Part shown: in pieces, positions 45,397-53,865 of the stretch
Numbering within the stretch: position 1 is the first letter of the stretch
Layout: each line of letters opens with the position of its first letter
Source of the DNA: Zunongwangia endophytica
GTDB lineage: Bacteria > Bacteroidota > Bacteroidia > Flavobacteriales > Flavobacteriaceae
DNA length: 64,000 nucleotides
Assembly (NCBI RefSeq): GCF_030409505.1
Contig: NZ_JAUFPZ010000002.1
Span: 434,001-498,000 of the forward strand
Direction: 5' to 3'
Notes under the pieces: generated by a model
Told to the model about the DNA's origin: nothing
Databases searched by the model: none
Seen by the model: the letters and a program-made list of their open reading frames with translations, nothing else
Translations under genes and position numbers: made by a program

Positions 45397-46830
45397 ATGA
45401 ATATTACTTTCGATGACATTGCAGACATCGCCAGCTGGCTTTTTTTGGTCTACGGTATTCTTATAAGTCTGGGTTATCTTTTTTCAGCGGTATTTTCTAT
45501 TTTCGAAATTAGAGATTATAAACGTTCTAATAATTATGAAGATGAAATTGCATTGCTTCAGGCTTCAGAATTACCTTCGGTATCCATTTTAGCACCTGCT
45601 TATAATGAAGGGCTCAATATAGTAGAAAACGTAAGATCGCTTTTAACAATTAACTATCCCAGCTTCGAAATTGTTATAATAAATGATGGAAGCAAAGATG
45701 ATACTCTCCAACGTTTAAAAGATGAATACGACCTTGAAAAACAGGACTACTTTTTCCATTATTACATAAAAAGTAAAACTATAAGAGGTGTATATAAATC
45801 TAAAAATACAGCGTTCAAAAATTTATTGGTCATCGATAAAGAGAATGGGGGGAAAGCAGACGCTTTAAATACTGGTATCAATGTTTGTTCTTACGATATG
45901 ATATGTTGTATCGATGTAGACTGCATTTTGGAACATGATGCGATGCTGAAACTTGTAAAACCTTTTTTAAATAATAGTAAAAAGGTGATCGCGTCGGGAG
46001 GAGTAATTAGAGTTGCTAATGATTGTGTGATTGAAGACGGTAGGATTATCGATGTTCGCTTACCCAATAAATTTGTAGCCAGAGTGCAGGTTATAGAATA
46101 TTTTAGAGCATTTTTAATGGGACGTATGGCATGGTCTCGGGTGGATGGTTTGTTACTTATTTCTGGTGCTTTTGGGATGTTCGATAAACAACTAGCGATA
46201 GAAGCTGGTGGTTATAATCATAATACGGTAGGCGAAGACATGGAGCTTCTGGTTCGTATGCGACGAATGATGCGAGAAAAGAAAATACCTTATAAAGTGG
46301 GTTTTGTTCCAGATCCTCTATGCTGGACAGAGGTTCCGCAAAGTTGGGAAATATTAAAACGCCAGCGTAATCGTTGGACGCGTGGTACCGCTGAAACACT
46401 AATGATTCATAAAAAGATGATTTTTAATCCTAAATATGGCGTTCTGGGATTACTTTCTACGCCATTTTGGTTATTTTTTGAATGGATGGCTCCATTAATA
46501 GAATTTTCAGGAACGATCTTTTTTTTACTGCTATTGTGGTTCGGATTAATTAGCTGGAACTTTTTCTTAACCTTTCTTGGTGTCGTTTATGCTTTTGCAG
46601 TTTTATTCTCGGTAACTGCTTTGTTTTTTGAAGAATATAGTTTTCAGCAATACAAAAAGCCGAAATACATTTTTCAATTAATTGGTACTGCTTTTCTAGA
46701 ACCTTTAATTTATCATCCTTTTGTAATGTGGGCCGCCGTTCGCGGAAATTGGGATTTGATTATTGGCAAAAAAAGTTGGGGCGAAATGACTAGAGCCGGA
46801 CTTTCCAACGCCGGTAAAAAGAAAGATTAA
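45397..46830 (+). CDS. Family 2 membrane glycosyltransferase (polysaccharide synthase type)
   Basis: A 477-aa processive-type GT2. A membrane segment at the N terminus is followed by the catalytic domain: SVSILAPAYNEG (about residues 60-71), the DxD-like CIDVDCI near residue 172, the GEDMELLVRMRR acid base region near 278 and the QRNRW motif near 325. Three to four membrane segments form the C-terminal third. The layout is that of IcaA/PgaC, cellulose or hyaluronan synthases; which sugar is used is not known. It has no PilZ domain, so control by cyclic di-GMP is not evident. Its stop overlaps that of the convergent Fnr-like gene. Confidence 0.9.
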   Translation: MNITFDDIADIASWLFLVYGILISLGYLFSAVFSIFEIRDYKRSNNYEDEIALLQASELPSVSILAPAYNEGLNIVENVRSLLTINYPSFEIVIINDGSKDDTLQRLKDEYDLEKQDYFFHYYIKSKTIRGVYKSKNTAFKNLLVIDKENGGKADALNTGINVCSYDMICCIDVDCILEHDAMLKLVKPFLNNSKKVIASGGVIRVANDCVIEDGRIIDVRLPNKFVARVQVIEYFRAFLMGRMAWSRVDGLLLISGAFGMFDKQLAIEAGGYNHNTVGEDMELLVRMRRMMREKKIPYKVGFVPDPLCWTEVPQSWEILKRQRNRWTRGTAETLMIHKKMIFNPKYGVLGLLSTPFWLFFEWMAPLIEFSGTIFFLLLLWFGLISWNFFLTFLGVVYAFAVLFSVTALFFEEYSFQQYKKPKYIFQLIGTAFLEPLIYHPFVMWAAVRGNWDLIIGKKSWGEMTRAGLSNAGKKKD

Positions 46831-47528
46831 AATCCGCTAATCATATCTTCAAAACCTTTTTTATCTTCAATTTTGGTTTTTTTCCCTTTAGTAGCAATAT
46901 AATTCTCTTTCTTCAGTTCAGCTACCAATCGAATACAACTTTCTGTTGCGGTACCCACAACATTTGCAAGATCTTCTCTGGTAAGATTTACCGCTAAAAA
47001 GCCTTCATCATCAGTTCCAAAATTAGCTTCAAGATATAATAAAGCTTCAGCTATTCGCTGTTTTACATTGTGCTGAGACATATTCACAATAAAATTATCT
47101 GATTCCCTAAGGTCTGATGCCATCACTTTTAATAAGTTTCTGGTGAACTCAGGATTCTCATTTATCTTATCGATAATTAATTGTTTTGGGATATAACACA
47201 TCGAAGTATCATTCAACGCAGTAGCACTAAGATTAGTTTGTTCATCTGAAACTACCGAGCGTTGCCCCAAAATTTCTCCTTTTTTAGCGATTTTAACAAT
47301 TTGATGTTTGCCATTTTCACTAAGCTTAGATAATTTAGAAGCGCCATCTCTAACACAAAAAACACCGCTTAACTTTTCTCCTTCATTAAAAATCTGATCT
47401 CCTTTTTTAAATTCTCGAGAAACTTTATTGTCAGAGATCGTTTTTAATTCTTCTTTACTGAACGCTTTTAATGCATTAAACTGTCTAACAATACAATTTT
47501 CACATCTAGTTTTTTCAGGGGTTTTCAT
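46827..47528 (-). CDS. Crp/Fnr-family regulator, Fnr-like (oxygen-responsive candidate)
   Basis: A 233-aa regulator with an N-terminal cyclic-nucleotide-type beta barrel and a C-terminal winged helix. Cys9 and Cys12 stand in a CENC pair at the N terminus; Cys58 and Cys111 are further candidates for a fourth ligand, so a 4Fe-4S cluster as in Fnr is plausible but not shown. The recognition helix GTATESCIRLVAEL keeps Glu and Arg at the spacing used by Fnr and Crp to read TGA half-sites. It is divergent from ccoI, with an Fnr-type box between them. Boxes of the same kind precede ccoS and the hemN pair, so it probably controls the whole microaerobic block. Its stop codon overlaps the convergent glycosyltransferase stop. 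Confidence 0.88.
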   Translation of the reverse strand: MKTPEKTRCENCIVRQFNALKAFSKEELKTISDNKVSREFKKGDQIFNEGEKLSGVFCVRDGASKLSKLSENGKHQIVKIAKKGEILGQRSVVSDEQTNLSATALNDTSMCYIPKQLIIDKINENPEFTRNLLKVMASDLRESDNFIVNMSQHNVKQRIAEALLYLEANFGTDDEGFLAVNLTREDLANVVGTATESCIRLVAELKKENYIATKGKKTKIEDKKGFEDMISGF

Positions 47529-47569
47529 AAGAAAGCGATCAGTTTTTGGTTGAAATAATTTTATTACTG

Positions 47570-47577
47570 CAAAGGTA
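47570..47577 (-). promoter_or_regulatory. -7 box of the Fnr-like gene
   Basis: On the minus strand TACCTTTG is a full match to TAnnTTTG, about 42 nt upstream of the ATG. The Fnr-type box at 47593-47604 is centred 28.5 bp upstream of its end, over the -33 region, a position that fits autorepression. Confidence 0.5.
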
Positions 47578-47592
47578 ATGATTTATACCAAC

Positions 47593-47635
47593 TGACATTT
47601 ATCATATTTTAATTTCTATTAGTAAGCAATCTTTG
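47593..47635 (+). promoter_or_regulatory. Fnr-type box and promoter of ccoI
   Basis: TGAC-ATTT-ATCA at 47593-47604 is followed by AATCTTTG (47628-47635), a 7-of-8 match to the -7 box. The box centre is 36.5 bp from the end of the -7 box, so about -41.5 relative to the start, the class II activator position. Confidence 0.68.
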
Positions 47636-47660
47636 CAATACGATTAAGTTTTGCAAAATT

Positions 47661-50063
47661 ATGAAATCATGTTACCACTGTGGTGAAGCTTGCAAAAGTG
47701 ACGCTCTTGTTTTCGATAATAAGGATTTTTGCTGTAACGGCTGTAAAACGGTCTACGAGATTTTAAGCAGCAACGATCTTGATTATTATTATCAATTAGA
47801 TGATCGGCCAGGAATTTCTCCCAAAACTCAATCTGGTAAATTCGATTTTCTCAGAAATGAAGAGATTACCGAAAAACTGCTGGAGTTTAAAAGCGAGCAG
47901 GTTTGTATCATCAATCTTCTAATTCCAGAAATTCATTGTAGTTCATGTATTTGGGTTTTGGAGCATCTTTCAAAATTACATTCTGGTGTGAAAAATGCAC
48001 AGGTTAATTTTCCTGAAAAAACAGTCCGAATTCATTTCTCTTCAGAAAAAATTAGTCTTCATCAGCTCATAATGCTTTTGTGTAATCTTGGCTACGAACC
48101 CTATATTTCACTTTCTGACGGAGATAAAAAAGAACGTAAAATTGATCGAAGCTTAATTTATAAACTTGGTGTTGCAGGTTTTGCTTTTGGAAATGTGATG
48201 TTTTTATCTTTTCCGGAGTATTTTGAAGTTAAAGAATTTTGGCTCGACCAGTTTAAATATGTGTTTCGCTGGCTAATGTTTGCATTTAGTATTCCTGTAG
48301 TTTTTTATTCTGCCAGTGGCTATTTTGTATCGGCTTTTAAAGGACTAAAATCGGGAATTTTAAATATAGATGTACCAATAGCTCTAGGGATAACGGTATT
48401 ATTTATAAGAAGTGCGTTTGAAGTTTTCTTCGATCTTGGTACTGGTTTTTTTGATAGTCTTACAGGTTTGGTTTTCTTTCTTTTGTTGGGAAGGTTTTTT
48501 CAGCAAAAAACTTATTCTTATCTCTCATTCGAGCGAGATTATAAATCCTATTTCCCAATCGGAGTTACGAGAATTAATCATCCAAATACCGAAAATCAAA
48601 ATGAAGAGCAGGTAGAAGTTTATAAGCTTCGAAAAGGAGATGAGATCCTTATTCGGAATAATGAATTAATTCCGGTCGATGCCAAATTAGTAGATGGTGA
48701 GGCGCTTATCGATTATAGCTTTGTAACAGGAGAGGCTATTCCTGTAACTATCAATAAAGGAGAAAAAATTTATGCCGGCGGAAAACAAACTGCAGGTTTG
48801 CTACAAGTTGAAGTTATCAAAGCGGTAGAGCAATCTTACCTAACCCAATTATGGAATAATGAAGTTTTCGATAAAGATTTTAAAAGCTCCTTTCAGGATT
48901 TAACCAATAAGATTAGCGGGTACTTTACCAAAGCAATTTTAAGTATTTCGATAATAGCTGCGATCGTTTGGTATTTTATTGATTCTTCGATGGTAGCGCA
49001 AGTGTTTACAGCCGTTCTAATCATAGCCTGTCCTTGTGCGTTAGCACTTGCAGCACCTTTTACTTTAGGAAATTTACTTCGTGTTTTTGGACAGCAAAAA
49101 TTCTACTTAAAAGAAGCTAATATTATTGAAAAAATGGCCGATATCGATGCGGTGGTTTTCGATAAGACTGGTACGCTTACTTCAACAAAAAAGAATTTGG
49201 TGACTTACGAGGGTATTTCACTTTCTGAAGAAGAAAAATCTTTGCTGAATAGTACGCTTCGAGCTTCCAACCATCCGCTTAGCCGCTCACTTTACGAGAT
49301 TTTAGAGCAGAACGATATTAAAACCTTAGATCACTTTACTGAAGAAGTAGGGAAAGGAATGGAAGCTGTTTCCAATCAAAATTCGATAAAAGTCGGTGCC
49401 TTTAAATATGTTGCTGAAAATACTGAAGCAGCATCAGATCAGCTTAACCAAACTACAGTTCATATTAGTACCAATAATCTATATAAAGGCCGGTATATTT
49501 TAAAAAATGAATATCGTAAAGAGATTAAAGAGCTATTTCTAGAACTCGGTAAAGATAAAGACCTGTTTGTCTTGTCTGGTGATAACGATGGTGAGCGCGC
49601 CACACTTGAAAAATTACTACCGCTAAGCACCAAAATGAGTTTTAATCAAAAGCCACAAGACAAATTGCAGTTTATAAAAAAACTTCAGCAAGAAGGAAAA
49701 TCGGTGATGATGATTGGCGATGGCTTAAATGATGCCGGGGCCTTAAAACAGAGTGATGTTGGGATCGTAATTTCAGAAAATATCAATGTTTTTTCACCAG
49801 CCTGCGATGCGATTTTAGATGCTTCCGTATTCGGGAAAATTAGTCAGTTTTTTAGTCTTTCAAAAAGTGGTCATAGAATTATAAAAATGAGTTTTCTATT
49901 TTCTCTTTTTTATAATCTTATAGGTCTTGGTTTTGCTATTACCGGTCATCTTTCACCGATTGTGGCTGCGATCTTAATGCCGCTAAGTTCTATTAGCATT
50001 GTGGCTTTTACTACGATCGCAACGCAGATTTCAGCAAAGAATATTCAAAAAAAACAGGAATAA
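47661..50063 (+). CDS. ccoI: cbb3 oxidase copper P-type ATPase
   Basis: An 800-aa heavy-metal P1B ATPase that supplies copper for cbb3 oxidase assembly. The N terminus has a cysteine-rich segment (CYHCGEAC, then CCNGCKTVYEIL) typical of CcoI/FixI. It is followed by a metal-binding domain with HCSSCIW near residue 93, eight membrane segments with the ion-binding CPC at 457-459, the phosphorylation motif DKTGT starting at Asp501 and the hinge GDGLNDAGAL. The gene is divergent from the Fnr-like regulator and lies 90 nt upstream of ccoS. An Fnr-type box and -7 element lie upstream. Confidence 0.96.
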   Translation: MKSCYHCGEACKSDALVFDNKDFCCNGCKTVYEILSSNDLDYYYQLDDRPGISPKTQSGKFDFLRNEEITEKLLEFKSEQVCIINLLIPEIHCSSCIWVLEHLSKLHSGVKNAQVNFPEKTVRIHFSSEKISLHQLIMLLCNLGYEPYISLSDGDKKERKIDRSLIYKLGVAGFAFGNVMFLSFPEYFEVKEFWLDQFKYVFRWLMFAFSIPVVFYSASGYFVSAFKGLKSGILNIDVPIALGITVLFIRSAFEVFFDLGTGFFDSLTGLVFFLLLGRFFQQKTYSYLSFERDYKSYFPIGVTRINHPNTENQNEEQVEVYKLRKGDEILIRNNELIPVDAKLVDGEALIDYSFVTGEAIPVTINKGEKIYAGGKQTAGLLQVEVIKAVEQSYLTQLWNNEVFDKDFKSSFQDLTNKISGYFTKAILSISIIAAIVWYFIDSSMVAQVFTAVLIIACPCALALAAPFTLGNLLRVFGQQKFYLKEANIIEKMADIDAVVFDKTGTLTSTKKNLVTYEGISLSEEEKSLLNSTLRASNHPLSRSLYEILEQNDIKTLDHFTEEVGKGMEAVSNQNSIKVGAFKYVAENTEAASDQLNQTTVHISTNNLYKGRYILKNEYRKEIKELFLELGKDKDLFVLSGDNDGERATLEKLLPLSTKMSFNQKPQDKLQFIKKLQQEGKSVMMIGDGLNDAGALKQSDVGIVISENINVFSPACDAILDASVFGKISQFFSLSKSGHRIIKMSFLFSLFYNLIGLGFAITGHLSPIVAAILMPLSSISIVAFTTIATQISAKNIQKKQE

Positions 50064-50094
50064 ATAGATCCAAAATCCAATTTCAGCTAAAACC

Positions 50095-50137
50095 TGATAA
50101 ATGTCATTTTATCCAAGCCATACTAGCGATAATTTTA
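50095..50137 (+). promoter_or_regulatory. Fnr-type box and promoter of ccoS-ccoNO
   Basis: TGAT-AAAT-GTCA at 50095-50106 is the exact reverse complement of the ccoI box. TAATTTTA (50130-50137) matches TAnnTTTG at 7 of 8 positions. The centre-to-end spacing is again 36.5 bp, placing the RNA start near 50143, 11 nt before ccoS. Confidence 0.68.
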
Positions 50138-50153
50138 CAAAAAATTAAGATTC

Positions 50154-50333
50154 ATGAACATCATCTATGTTTTGCTAAGTATTAGCGTAGTGGTAGCCAT
50201 CGTATTTTTTATTGCCTTTATTATTTCAGTAAAAAATGGGCAATACGATGATACATATACACCATCTGTAAGAATGCTTTTTGAAGATGAGGTTGTAGAA
50301 AATAAGGAAACTTCTAAAATCACCGATAAATAA
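50154..50333 (+). CDS. ccoS: cbb3 oxidase maturation protein CcoS
   Basis: A 59-aa protein below the usual ORF length limit. It begins MNIIYVLLSISVVVAIVF, one membrane segment, and has the family's short YDD-rich tail (NGQYDDTYTPS followed by RMLFEDE). CcoS is needed to insert cofactors into the cbb3 oxidase. It sits between ccoI and ccoNO, 14 nt before the latter, the usual gene order, and directly behind an Fnr-type promoter. Confidence 0.9.
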   Translation: MNIIYVLLSISVVVAIVFFIAFIISVKNGQYDDTYTPSVRMLFEDEVVENKETSKITDK

Positions 50334-50347
50334 TCTTTTATAATCTT

Positions 50348-52588
50348 ATGGAAAAAGAGCAGTTTTATTACGATAATAAGGTCGTAAGGAAATTTATTAA
50401 TGCGACCATTTTTTGGGGTATAATAGGAATGACTGTGGGGCTCTTACTAGCCTTTATGTTTTTATTTCCTAACGTTACCGACGGTATTTCATGGCTAAGT
50501 TTTGGGCGTTTAAGGCCATTGCACACCAATGCCGTAATATTTGCCTTTGTGGGTAATGCCATTTTCGCCGGAGTTTATTATTCTAGTCAGCGTTTGCTTA
50601 AAGCTAGAATGTGGAGCGATGCCCTTAGTAATTTTAACTTTTGGGGCTGGCAGGCTATCATCGTAGCAGCAGCCATTACGTTGCCTTTAGGCTACACTAC
50701 TTCTAAAGAATACGCTGAACTTGAATGGCCTATCGATATTGCAATCGCACTTGTTTGGGTTGCCTTTGGCGCTAACTTGATCGGTACGATTTTTAAACGT
50801 CGCCAGCGTCACCTTTATGTAGCCATTTGGTTTTATCTGGCCACTTTTGTAACGGTAGCAGTATTGCATATTGTAAACAGTGTAGAGATTCCGGTAAGTG
50901 CTTTAAAAAGTTATTCAGCATACGCCGGTGTTCAGGATGCATTAGTGCAATGGTGGTACGGGCATAATGCGGTTGCATTTTTCTTAACCACACCGTTTTT
51001 AGGCTTAATGTACTATTTTGTTCCTAAAGCAGCGAATAGACCAGTATATTCTTATCGATTGTCTATCGTACACTTTTGGTCTTTGATCTTTATTTATATC
51101 TGGGCGGGACCTCACCACTTGTTATATTCAGCTTTGCCAGATTGGGCACAAAATCTTGGTGTAGCTTTTTCAATTATGTTATTGGCACCATCTTGGGGAG
51201 GAATGATCAATGGATTATTAACCCTTCGTGGAGCCTGGGATAAGGTAAGAACAGATCCTGTTTTAAAATTTATGGTAGTAGCTATTACCGGTTATGGTAT
51301 GGCAACTTTCGAAGGTCCAATGCTTTCGCTTAAAAATGTAAACGCGATAGCGCATTTTAGTGACTGGGTAATTGCTCACGTTCACGTGGGAGCTTTAGCA
51401 TGGAATGGTTTCTTAACTTTTGGTATGATCTATTGGTTGGTACCAAGATTATTCAAAACTAAACTATGGTCTACAAAACTGGCAAACGTTCATTTTTGGG
51501 TAGGTACGTTAGGTATTATCATGTATGCTTTACCAATGTATGTTGCAGGTTTTGTACAGGCTTCTATGTGGAAACAATTTAATCCTGATGGAACGCTAAC
51601 TTACGGTAACTTCCTGGAAACTCTTACCGAGATTATTCCAATGTACTGGATGCGTGCGATAGGTGGTAGTTTGTATATTGCTGGTGCCTTTATCGCTTTA
51701 TACAATGTTGCCAAAACTGCACGCCAGGGAAGCAAAGTTACCGATGAGCTTGTTGAAGCAGCACCATTAACTAAAATAACCAATAAGAGAACGAGCAAAG
51801 AAGGTTATCATACGTGGTTAGAAAGAAGACCTGTGCAATTGACCATTTTCGCTACTATCGCAATTTTAATCGGTGGGATGGTACAAATTATACCGTCGCT
51901 TATGGTTGATGATTACGTACCGGTAATTTCAAGTGTAAAACCATATACTCCTTTAGAATTAGAGGGTAGAGATCTTTATATACGTGAAGGTTGCGTTAGC
52001 TGCCACTCTCAAATGATTCGTCCTTTCCGTAGTGAAGTAGAACGTTATGGAGAATATTCAAAATCTGGAGAATATGTATACGATCATCCTTTCTTATGGG
52101 GTAGTAAACGAACTGGTCCCGATCTATTTAGAGTAGGAGGAAAGTATTCTGATAACTGGCATCTAAATCACCTTTATGATCCACAAAGTACCTCGTCAGG
52201 TTCTATTATGCCATCATATAAATGGTTACTCAATAGAGAATTGGATAAGTCTTCTACAGAAGATAAAATGGAAGCGATGGTAAGTTTAGGAGTTCCTTAT
52301 ACTCAAGCAGAGATCGAAAGAGCGCAACAATGGATGAGCGAACAGGGTAAAGCAATAGAAGAAAACTTATATAGTGATCCAGATTTTGCGAAAACCTACG
52401 AAGCAGATAAAGCTTATGCTAAAGAGAATGATGAAGAATTCGTAGAAATGCGAAATAGAGAAATCGTAGCACTAATTGCGTATCTACAAAGACTGGGAAC
52501 AGACATCAAAGTTAAGAATGTAGATAAAGATCAGGAAGCAGAAATTATAGGTCAATCTGAAAGCGGATTAGAAGCTGGTGTTCGCTAA
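50348..52588 (+). CDS. ccoNO: Fused cbb3 cytochrome c oxidase subunits I and II (CcoN-CcoO)
   Basis: A 746-aa fusion. Residues 1 to about 470 are the twelve-helix catalytic subunit CcoN, with heme-copper His ligands in LHTNAVIFAF, WWYGHNAVAFF, PHHLLYSALPDW and HFSDWVIAHVHVGALAW. Residues from about 500 are CcoO, with a membrane anchor and the single heme-c site CVSCH (549-553). Separate ccoN and ccoO genes are usual in proteobacteria; the fusion is common in Bacteroidota. It reduces oxygen at high affinity and pumps protons. It is followed by ccoQ after 55 nt. Confidence 0.96.
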   Translation: MEKEQFYYDNKVVRKFINATIFWGIIGMTVGLLLAFMFLFPNVTDGISWLSFGRLRPLHTNAVIFAFVGNAIFAGVYYSSQRLLKARMWSDALSNFNFWGWQAIIVAAAITLPLGYTTSKEYAELEWPIDIAIALVWVAFGANLIGTIFKRRQRHLYVAIWFYLATFVTVAVLHIVNSVEIPVSALKSYSAYAGVQDALVQWWYGHNAVAFFLTTPFLGLMYYFVPKAANRPVYSYRLSIVHFWSLIFIYIWAGPHHLLYSALPDWAQNLGVAFSIMLLAPSWGGMINGLLTLRGAWDKVRTDPVLKFMVVAITGYGMATFEGPMLSLKNVNAIAHFSDWVIAHVHVGALAWNGFLTFGMIYWLVPRLFKTKLWSTKLANVHFWVGTLGIIMYALPMYVAGFVQASMWKQFNPDGTLTYGNFLETLTEIIPMYWMRAIGGSLYIAGAFIALYNVAKTARQGSKVTDELVEAAPLTKITNKRTSKEGYHTWLERRPVQLTIFATIAILIGGMVQIIPSLMVDDYVPVISSVKPYTPLELEGRDLYIREGCVSCHSQMIRPFRSEVERYGEYSKSGEYVYDHPFLWGSKRTGPDLFRVGGKYSDNWHLNHLYDPQSTSSGSIMPSYKWLLNRELDKSSTEDKMEAMVSLGVPYTQAEIERAQQWMSEQGKAIEENLYSDPDFAKTYEADKAYAKENDEEFVEMRNREIVALIAYLQRLGTDIKVKNVDKDQEAEIIGQSESGLEAGVR

Positions 52589-52643
52589 CTCTCATTCATA
52601 TTTAAAATTAACTAATAGCAGGTACAATATTAAAATCTAAATC

Positions 52644-52829
52644 ATGCTAAAATTTATAAAAGGAAATCTTGAAAGTATCGATGGCGTAGCAGTCTATCCT
52701 ATGGTGTCGTTATTGATCTTCTTCATCTTTTTTGTAGGTCTTTTTGCCTGGGTAATTACTGCAAAAAAAGAACATATAAACCAGGTTAGTAACATTCCGC
52801 TAGAGGAAGATAATAACGAGCTATCATGA
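52644..52829 (+). CDS. ccoQ: cbb3 oxidase subunit CcoQ
   Basis: A 61-aa protein with one membrane segment (VSLLIFFIFFVGLFAWVI) and an acidic tail, the layout of CcoQ/FixQ, which stabilises the CcoNOP complex. It overlaps the ccoP start by 4 nt (ATGA), which implies translational coupling. Assigned mainly by position between ccoNO and ccoP. Confidence 0.85.
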   Translation: MLKFIKGNLESIDGVAVYPMVSLLIFFIFFVGLFAWVITAKKEHINQVSNIPLEEDNNELS

Positions 52830-53800
52830 GAAATACGGCATCATATTTAAGAGTTTTAGCAATTACCATTTTCGCGTTTATATTTCTGCAGGTTACTGTA
52901 GAGTCTTCAGAAGAATGGGCCTTTATGGAATATCCTGTAATCTGGGCGGTGCTCGGGATTTTAATGGTATTTGGTATTGCTATGGAAGTGGTTCTTGCAA
53001 GTATTACATCGGTACTTTTTAGAAGTTTAACTCCGGAAGCTCAACAGCGCTACCTACACCAGCAATCCTTAAAAAAGAAAAACCGATTTGCGAAGCTAAA
53101 ATCGTTCTGGAAGAAGATGAACGATAGTAAACCGGTTGAAGAGGAAGAAGAAATTATTCTAGATCATAATTATGATGGTATTCAGGAATTAGATAACAAT
53201 CTTCCGCCATGGTGGTTGTATGGATTTTATGCTTCCATGGTTTTTGCAGCTGTTTATTTGGTAAGATATCATGTTTTTGATGCGCCAGATCAACACGAGG
53301 AATATATTGCTGAAGTAGCTTCAGCAAAAAAAGCCATAGAAGAATATAAAAAGACAGCTAAAGATCTTATCGATGTAAATACTGTCGAGCTACTAACTGG
53401 TGAAGAAGACATCAAAGCCGGAGCATCGATTTTTGCAGGAAACTGTATAGCATGTCACAAAGAAGATGCCGGAGGAGGTATAGGCCCTAACCTTACTGAC
53501 GATTACTGGATTTTAGGCGGCGGTATAAAAAATGTTTTCAATACAATTTCTGAAGGTGGGCGCCCCGGTAAAGGAATGGTTTCTTGGAAAACCGATCTAA
53601 AACCCGGCGAAATTGCGCAGGTAGCCAGTTATGTGCTCAGTCTGCATGGTAGTACACCAGCCGATCCTAAAGAACCTCAGGGGGATTTATGGATTGATGA
53701 AAATGCACCTGTAGACGAAGTTGAAGTGACCAAAGCCGATTCCACTTCAGTAGAAATTATTATGGAAGATGGAGCGGTAGAGATGGATGAAGATGAATAA
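52826..53800 (+). CDS. ccoP: cbb3 oxidase subunit CcoP (mono-heme form)
   Basis: A 324-aa subunit. The first 75 residues hold two membrane segments, then the CcoP signature DHNYDGIQELDNNLPPWW, a further membrane segment and one cytochrome c domain with heme site CIACH (207-211) and axial Met in GKGMVSW. Proteobacterial CcoP has two CxxCH sites; here only one exists in the whole protein, so one heme is missing. The C-terminal 55 residues are an acidic tail. It belongs to the ccoS-ccoNO-ccoQ-ccoP operon. Confidence 0.93.
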   Translation: MRNTASYLRVLAITIFAFIFLQVTVESSEEWAFMEYPVIWAVLGILMVFGIAMEVVLASITSVLFRSLTPEAQQRYLHQQSLKKKNRFAKLKSFWKKMNDSKPVEEEEEIILDHNYDGIQELDNNLPPWWLYGFYASMVFAAVYLVRYHVFDAPDQHEEYIAEVASAKKAIEEYKKTAKDLIDVNTVELLTGEEDIKAGASIFAGNCIACHKEDAGGGIGPNLTDDYWILGGGIKNVFNTISEGGRPGKGMVSWKTDLKPGEIAQVASYVLSLHGSTPADPKEPQGDLWIDENAPVDEVEVTKADSTSVEIIMEDGAVEMDEDE

Positions 53801-53808
53801 TTAATACA

Positions 53809-53857
53809 AGCGCCAGTAATTAACTACTGGCGCTATTCAAAATCTTACTTAAGTAAG
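53809..53857 (+). terminator. Hairpin and palindrome between ccoP and ccoG
   Basis: AGCGCCAGTA (53809-53818) pairs perfectly with TACTGGCGCT (53825-53834), 10 bp and a 6-nt loop, but no T tract follows, so it is a weak terminator at best. A perfect 14-bp palindrome CTTACTTAAGTAAG (53844-53857) stands 8 nt before the ccoG start and may be an operator. Confidence 0.5.
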
Positions 53858-53865
53858 TATTTGTT

